A DNA stretch of 64,000 nucleotides from Terebella lapidaria (lineage: Eukaryota; Annelida; Polychaeta; Terebellida; Terebellidae), in contig OX424568.1 in assembly GCA_949152475.1 (NCBI GenBank), positions 26,759,667 through 26,823,666 of the forward strand. The letters are read 5' to 3'. The stretch's first letter is position 1, and each line of letters starts with the position of its first letter. The notes beneath the pieces are model-generated. The model was not told the DNA's origin and ran no database searches. It was given only the letters and a program-made list of their open reading frames with translations. Below are positions 59,901 to 64,000 of this stretch, piece after piece. The position numbers and the translations under genes were made by a program.

Positions 59901-61716
59901 GTGATATTGATAGTATGGGCTTCACATGTGCCTGTCTTCAAAATGTTTCACAATGGTCGCAAGCGTCACGAATCTAAGTTGAATGTGTCATTTGTTTATT
60001 TGCTATACTTTACGCGATTTGCGTGAGTGCATTACGCGTATGTGCATGAGTAAATATTATGTTGAGATTGGGATATTTCTTTTTTTAATGCGAATTTTTC
60101 TCCAGTTTTCACTGCTCAATTGATGGGATAAATTCAAGTTCAAGGGATAATGTTTTCACTTGGCGAGCTTTTGTGCAAAAGACACGAATAGCTCTTAGTA
60201 TTGTCAATTTCAGATTTATGATGATTGGGAGGAACATCTTAATGATAATGATAAATGAGAAGTATCGTCAGTATTGGAACATGTGCAGCCTCAAATCATA
60301 CTTTAAAAATATCTATGTATGCATTGCCACTTCTACCATCCCCGACAACGCTCACATGTTTCCTCATGCTGTAACGCGTATGTAGATTTTCTCCCTCAGG
60401 CTGATACGCGTAAACCATAAAAAGCTTCTCATTTCATAAAATACTCCATTAAAACAATTGGTTGCATGGTGTAACAATAAAGAAAGATTTCTGCGAGCAT
60501 TCTATGATTTACCAACATGCACTTTGTTGGTTTCAATTGATAGCCGATGATAATTCACAAACGAGTCGCAAGCGTGCGGGTGTTGTCACGAACTGTGTGT
60601 CCATTTTCGTAAATATAACGATGTATGCAAGTGATTCATAGTATCATACGTGATGTTTGCTCATTGGGATGTTCCGTGGAAACAAAATTTCAGGACGAAA
60701 ATGAACTTTTTCACGAACTCACGTCATTTGAAGTGGGGACCTATGTCGTTTCCTGTGCAATTTCCTCACGAATAACGCGTAATACTCAAGATTTTACGCG
60801 GCACTCCCTGAATAACGCGTAACGCCTGGCCACCGTGTGATAAATTTTCCCTGAAATCCTGTCGTTTGCATGTCAACAAATATTGTTTTCCTTTGGCACG
60901 TGATGGGCGCTTCTGTTCCGATAATTTGCATAGGGGCGAGGGCTAGGATTCGGGACCGCCCACGCAGGTAAACTGATTCAAAATTACTCGCACGTGCAGG
61001 CACCTTGACGACCACTGACAACCCGATCCCCCTACTATAACAAATTTGAACTTGTCCATTTAAATTCCGTCATCAGTTGTCGAGAACCAAGCAATATGTC
61101 GGCGCCCATGGTTCGAGCAAATCCTCGCTCAAATAAAATTTTTGTGTTTTGAAAGAAACAGATAGCATTCCGAAAGGCAGGTTTGTGTAAATTAATTGCC
61201 GTTTGTATCATAGATATGCAACATTCAGTTGAACAGTTCGCTCGAAGTAACTTGACTGAACTGAAGGCAAAAAACGGTGTAAACGAGTTAAAAAAATCAG
61301 AGTATAATGGACACAAGAAATTACGGGGTTTACAGTAAGTGCAGAATAATTGACCTATATCGCAAATCCAGTTTGTCCGAGTCTCTACGTCATTTTTTTC
61401 AACATTTTCTGCAAAAAGTTAATATTGGCCAAAGATAAGTTTTCTGACGTATTTTGTGAAACACGGACAACTTTTGGGAGCATTTGGGATAGGTCAATTG
61501 TTAATCGTTAATCTACCGTAAGCTAACGGCCTAAAAAAAGGGGGGGGTGTAGTGCACCTTGGGATATTTATCTTTGATCATAACGCATTGATCATCGCCT
61601 GTCACTCTGACTGAAGGATCATCCATCGCAGCTTTCAGTCCTTGCTGCCACGGCATAGCCGGCTTCTTGGTGCCGACAGAATCTTCCTCGTTTTTACGTT
61701 TTGTGGATGATGCCAT
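53994..61716 (-). CDS. APTX: Aprataxin, short form without FHA domain
   Basis: Aprataxin removes 5'-AMP left on DNA by failed ligation, in the nucleus. Exons in order: 61716-61558, 59090-58972, 58637-58584, 58112-58009, 57602-57521, 54084-53994; phases agree, 609 nt, 202 aa. A basic start (MASSTKRK) leads to [16 protein letters not shown] and VMIKDKYPK, then [13 protein letters not shown] and the HIT signature [17 protein letters not shown], with [13 protein letters not shown] after it. The end has a C2H2 zinc finger CHRC...HLPAH and a Lys-rich tail. The human long form has an extra N-terminal FHA domain; this protein starts directly before the HIT domain, as in several invertebrates. ATG context AAAATGG is good. 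Introns 1 and 5 are swollen by mobile elements. Confidence 0.96.
54330..57505. repeat. About 86-bp satellite split by an insertion
   Basis: Units with GTGGCAGCCACCAGAT, ATATATTTTCACATCTTGCA and GTGGTGACCACTAGATAATA occupy 54330-54436 and 57250-57505. The two parts fit together exactly once the block 54437-57249 is removed. Confidence 0.88.
54437..57249. mobile_element. Helitron/Helentron-like satellite-bearing element
   Basis: Intact satellite units read CTAGATAATAAATGG; here CTAGATAA and TAAATGG are separated by 2813 bp with no target duplication, so insertion was between A and T. Starts CTAGACGCTTCCGG with a small hairpin (CGGTCG-CCTA-CGACCG) and TGTATCCCCCG; ends with hairpin CCGAACTTTGTTCGG and the inverse CGGGGGATACA. 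The core is three tandem arrays: about 121-bp units (54640-55665), about 130-bp units (55670-56545) and a 181-bp unit twice (about 56784-57145), then a CGGACG run. Non-coding. Subterminal inversions, satellite core and terminal hairpin match the Helentron-derived (HINE) plan. Confidence 0.75.
59224..61335. mobile_element. TA-target inverted-repeat element, interrupted
   Basis: Ends CTGTAAACCCC and GGGGTTTACAG with TA on both sides (59222-59223, 61336-61337). Further inverted words lie inside (ATTATACTCTGATTTTTCTA and TTAAAAAAATCAGAGTATAA). Lies in aprataxin intron 1 and is interrupted by the element at 59564-60837. Non-coding. Confidence 0.75.
59564..60837. mobile_element. Nested element with CACGGTG ends, 5-bp target
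   Basis: Inverted repeats of about 75 bp start CACGGTGGCTAGGCATTACG and include GGGAGTGCCGCGTAAAATC. Flanked by TGATA (59559-59563, 60838-60842). 1274 bp, no transposase found. A CAC-initial end with a 5-bp duplication resembles Transib/RAG-like transposons, whose ends start CACWATG or CACAGTG; the class is only suggested. Confidence 0.88.
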
Positions 61717-61899
61717 TTTTACGGATGCTGGAAAGTATGCCCCACTTGGTGTTTTCTTGATACACGACTGCAATAGAAGTGGTCTTAACCGCGCAAAATA
61801 TTGTAGAATCATCAAAAAGTGTGAACAGAAACCGGTTCTCGAGTTTAGCTCTTTTGGGGAAAACCCAGATATCGAACAGTTTACGTTCGATAGAAAACA

Positions 61900-63530
61900 A
61901 ATTTGCTGAGTACCATATAAAAACGAGCCCAAGCACATACCCACCAACTATCGTGGAATCACGGTTAAATCTCCATCATTGGAAAACTGCTCGAACCTGT
62001 CATTCTTGGCCGCATCCGATGTCTGTTCCCCGAGGCGCAGTCTGCACTCCAAAGAAGATTCACAGAGAAGATCTCCTCCCCCCCCCCCCCTCTATGCAGC
62101 TCTGCTCGTCACAGAGAGTACAAGAGTTCAGGGATCAAGGACGCGACCTCTGTGTTGTTCTGTTTGATGCAGAGCAGGCCTTCGACAGAGTCTGTCATGA
62201 CAACTTGTTCGTCAAACTGCACCATCTTGGTGTACCAACTCAGTTCTGGAACGTCATGAGGGATTGGTACTCTGATTTTTTCCAGCTGTGTGAGATGGGG
62301 CGGATCTCTGTCAAAACCATTTGATGTTCTGCAGGGCACCATTCAGGGCAGCCTGTCCCCGGATCTCTTCAAGGCCGACATGAACCACATGCTCTTGGAG
62401 ATAGAGAGAAAGCACCTTGGAGCAATCATCGGGACCGTTTGCTGTGGTGCCCCCACGTACATGCGCCGACGATGTCGCGATCGCCTCCCCCATCATGATG
62501 TCTGAACTCCAGCCACTGATGTCCATTGTGGAAGACCACTCCGATAGAGACTGGCGCTCCATCAACAACACGAAGTCTGCTGTGCTCTTGTACACCAACT
62601 CGGGCCGACAGACCCAGCATGTGCCAACCTTGACCCTCAAGAACAGCGAACTTCCAGTGATGGATGCCGCCACACACCTTGGTGTTCTGCAGAGCCCAGA
62701 TCCCAACATCAACAACAGGCAAGTGGATGAGCGTCTCACCATGGGACCGAAGACACTCTATGCACTTTTCGGAGCCAGTCTACATGCCAAAAATGTTCTT
62801 AACCCAGCCTCTACCCGAAAACTCTGGATCACATACTTGCTTCCTCGGCTACTGCTCAGGTCTGAATTGTGGCTGTTGGAGCCGAAGCACATTGCGAGAC
62901 TTGAGGATTTCCAGCGAAAAAAGTTGAGGCAGCTCCAAGGCCTGGCAGAACGGACATCAAATGTGGCAGTTCTAGGGCTCATCAGCATCCACCGAGTTGA
63001 GGCTGAGATAGACTGCCATCTTCTCACCACGTTCAGAAAAATTGCTAATGGTCCTAACTCCATCGAACATCACATTGGAATGAGACAACTCGCTACTAAG
63101 ACAAAGACATCTAGTAGCTGGTTCATCAGAGTTGAGAAAACACTCCTGAAATATGACCTTCCCTCGGCCCACACCATCATGGAAGAACCACCGTCAAAAC
63201 ATGGAAGAAGACAATCTCACAGAAAATAAATCAACATTGGGAAGAGATCCTATTGTCAAAAGTGTCGGCCCAGCCCTCCAGGCGATACGAGGCACACACA
63301 AACCTCAAGCTTGGGTTCCCTTCTCTGCTGTGGACCAGCTGCCTACAGTCTCACAGAGATACTGTCAAAGCCTACATGAAGGTGAAGGTCCTGACGGGCT
63401 CGTATTGGCCACAGAGGTGCTCCCAGCAGGGAGGAATTTAACAACAACAACAACAGCAGATGGTGACCAGGACTGGAATCTCAAAACACTTTTCTGGATA
63501 CTGTTGCTATTTCATTGCCATCCTTAAAAA
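61900..63530 (+). mobile_element. LINE reverse transcriptase, 5'-truncated and decayed
   Basis: Plus-strand remains of a non-LTR retrotransposon in three frames. 61779-62324 holds TNYRGITV and the palm motif A LFDAEQAFDRV; 62290-62400 holds QGSLSPDLF (motif B); 62417-63229 holds CADDVAI (motif C, the catalytic Asp pair) and the long thumb/connection with KLRQLQGLAERT. A further C-terminal part (WTSCLQSHRDTVKAYMKVKV) lies in another frame at 63330-63400. So at least three frame changes, plus a poly-C tract at 62081. It starts about 190 bp upstream of the aprataxin ATG, on the opposite strand. The clade looks jockey/CR1-like. Confidence 0.85.
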
Positions 63531-63735
63531 TTTAGTTGGGGGGGAGGGGGGCTTTCACTCAGAGAGTGAAATGTCTTCTGAAAACAGAATTTCGGGGGTT
63601 AGATTTATATTTATTCAATTAACGTGAGATTGTCGGTAATTTTCACCTGCAAAACGTTGCATGTGAGACCAGAGTGGGTGTTCTTGATATGAACAATATT
63701 ATCTCGTTCTCGGGATATTTATTCTATCATTACGT

Positions 63736-64000
63736 AAAGTTTGACGTCGTCCGCTATCCCGGATCCTCCCGGACAAGCCGCTCACCGTGAGTCACGGCGG
63801 ACCCACGCCCGCTATCTCGGGTCCTTGCGGATAGTCTGCTCACCAAGGGTCACTGTGGGTGCAGTGTTCACGCTAACCAGGTAGCAGCCTGCCCAGCATG
63901 CCCAGAAATACGGACACCACTCAGATACTGGATCATCACCGTGGTGTTAACTGTGGCCGGCTCGCCGATGGTCCGCTCGGGGGACGGAACCAGAGTCCGT
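63736..64000 (-). mobile_element. End of a dispersed repeat running off the window (fossil)
   Basis: Starts GTAAAGTTTGACGTCGTCCG and continues through two tandem versions of a GGATCC/GATAGCGG word pair into sequence that is the inverse of 25970-26206 (CCACTCAGATACTGGATCAT then CACCGTGG). Belongs to the same LTR-like family; only one end is in view. Confidence 0.8.

Noticed and set aside
1-64000. CRISPR array, tRNA or rRNA genes
   Set aside because: Tandem repeats here are contiguous satellites without spacers, the DNA is animal nuclear, and no tRNA box pair or rRNA core sequence was seen by eye; a covariance-model scan was not possible.

Overview
The window is animal nuclear DNA: intron-rich genes with GT-AG introns, AATAAA signals, and a large load of mobile elements and minisatellites with frequent poly-C/poly-G runs. 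The gene set, a Schlafen-type gene and the repeat style fit a marine invertebrate, perhaps a lancelet or another non-vertebrate deuterostome; that placement is inference. A 200-base N block at 2687-2886 shows a draft assembly.

Layout. 1-7800: a 1.66-kb tandem unit running into the N gap, coding-looking fragments on the minus strand (4134-4790), satellite-bearing repeats rich in AGGTCA half-sites (about 4800-7036), a 29-bp minisatellite and a hairpin. 7840-16748 (+): a complete Integrator subunit 4 gene (INTS4), 19 coding exons, predicted 955 aa. 17157-21389 (-): a near-complete C12orf4/FERRY3 orthologue, convergent with INTS4; the two AATAAA signals lie only 28 bp apart. 21400-44200: no confident host gene. 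It holds at least eight recognisable inverted-repeat transposon copies, several with exact target-site duplications, satellite arrays, a 3.2-kb element with 620-bp inverted repeats around a PIF1-like helicase relic, and a broken Ty3/gypsy-type LTR element. 44757-51132 (+): a Schlafen-family gene (AlbA-type nuclease core plus helicase-like domain) whose last helicase segment and small downstream exons have been tandemly duplicated in frame. 51300-53700: inverted and degenerate tandem repeats. 53994-61716 (-): a complete short aprataxin gene (HIT plus zinc finger, no FHA domain), six exons. 61900-63530 (+): a 5'-truncated LINE reverse transcriptase. 63736-64000: end of a dispersed repeat that runs off the window.

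The host genes act in unrelated processes: INTS4 in the Integrator RNA cleavage module, FERRY3 in the Rab5 endosomal mRNA-carrying FERRY complex, the Schlafen protein probably in RNA cleavage/defence, aprataxin in repair of abortive DNA ligation. The most unusual observations are (i) a 22-bp minisatellite in FERRY3 grown from its own GC-AG splice donor, so that 11 of 19 units carry the donor motif; (ii) the in-frame tandem duplication of the Schlafen helicase end, with one copy interrupted by a satellite-bearing block; and (iii) two satellite-filled blocks that share a 5' CTAGACG terminus, end-proximal hairpins and precise A|T insertion without target duplication.
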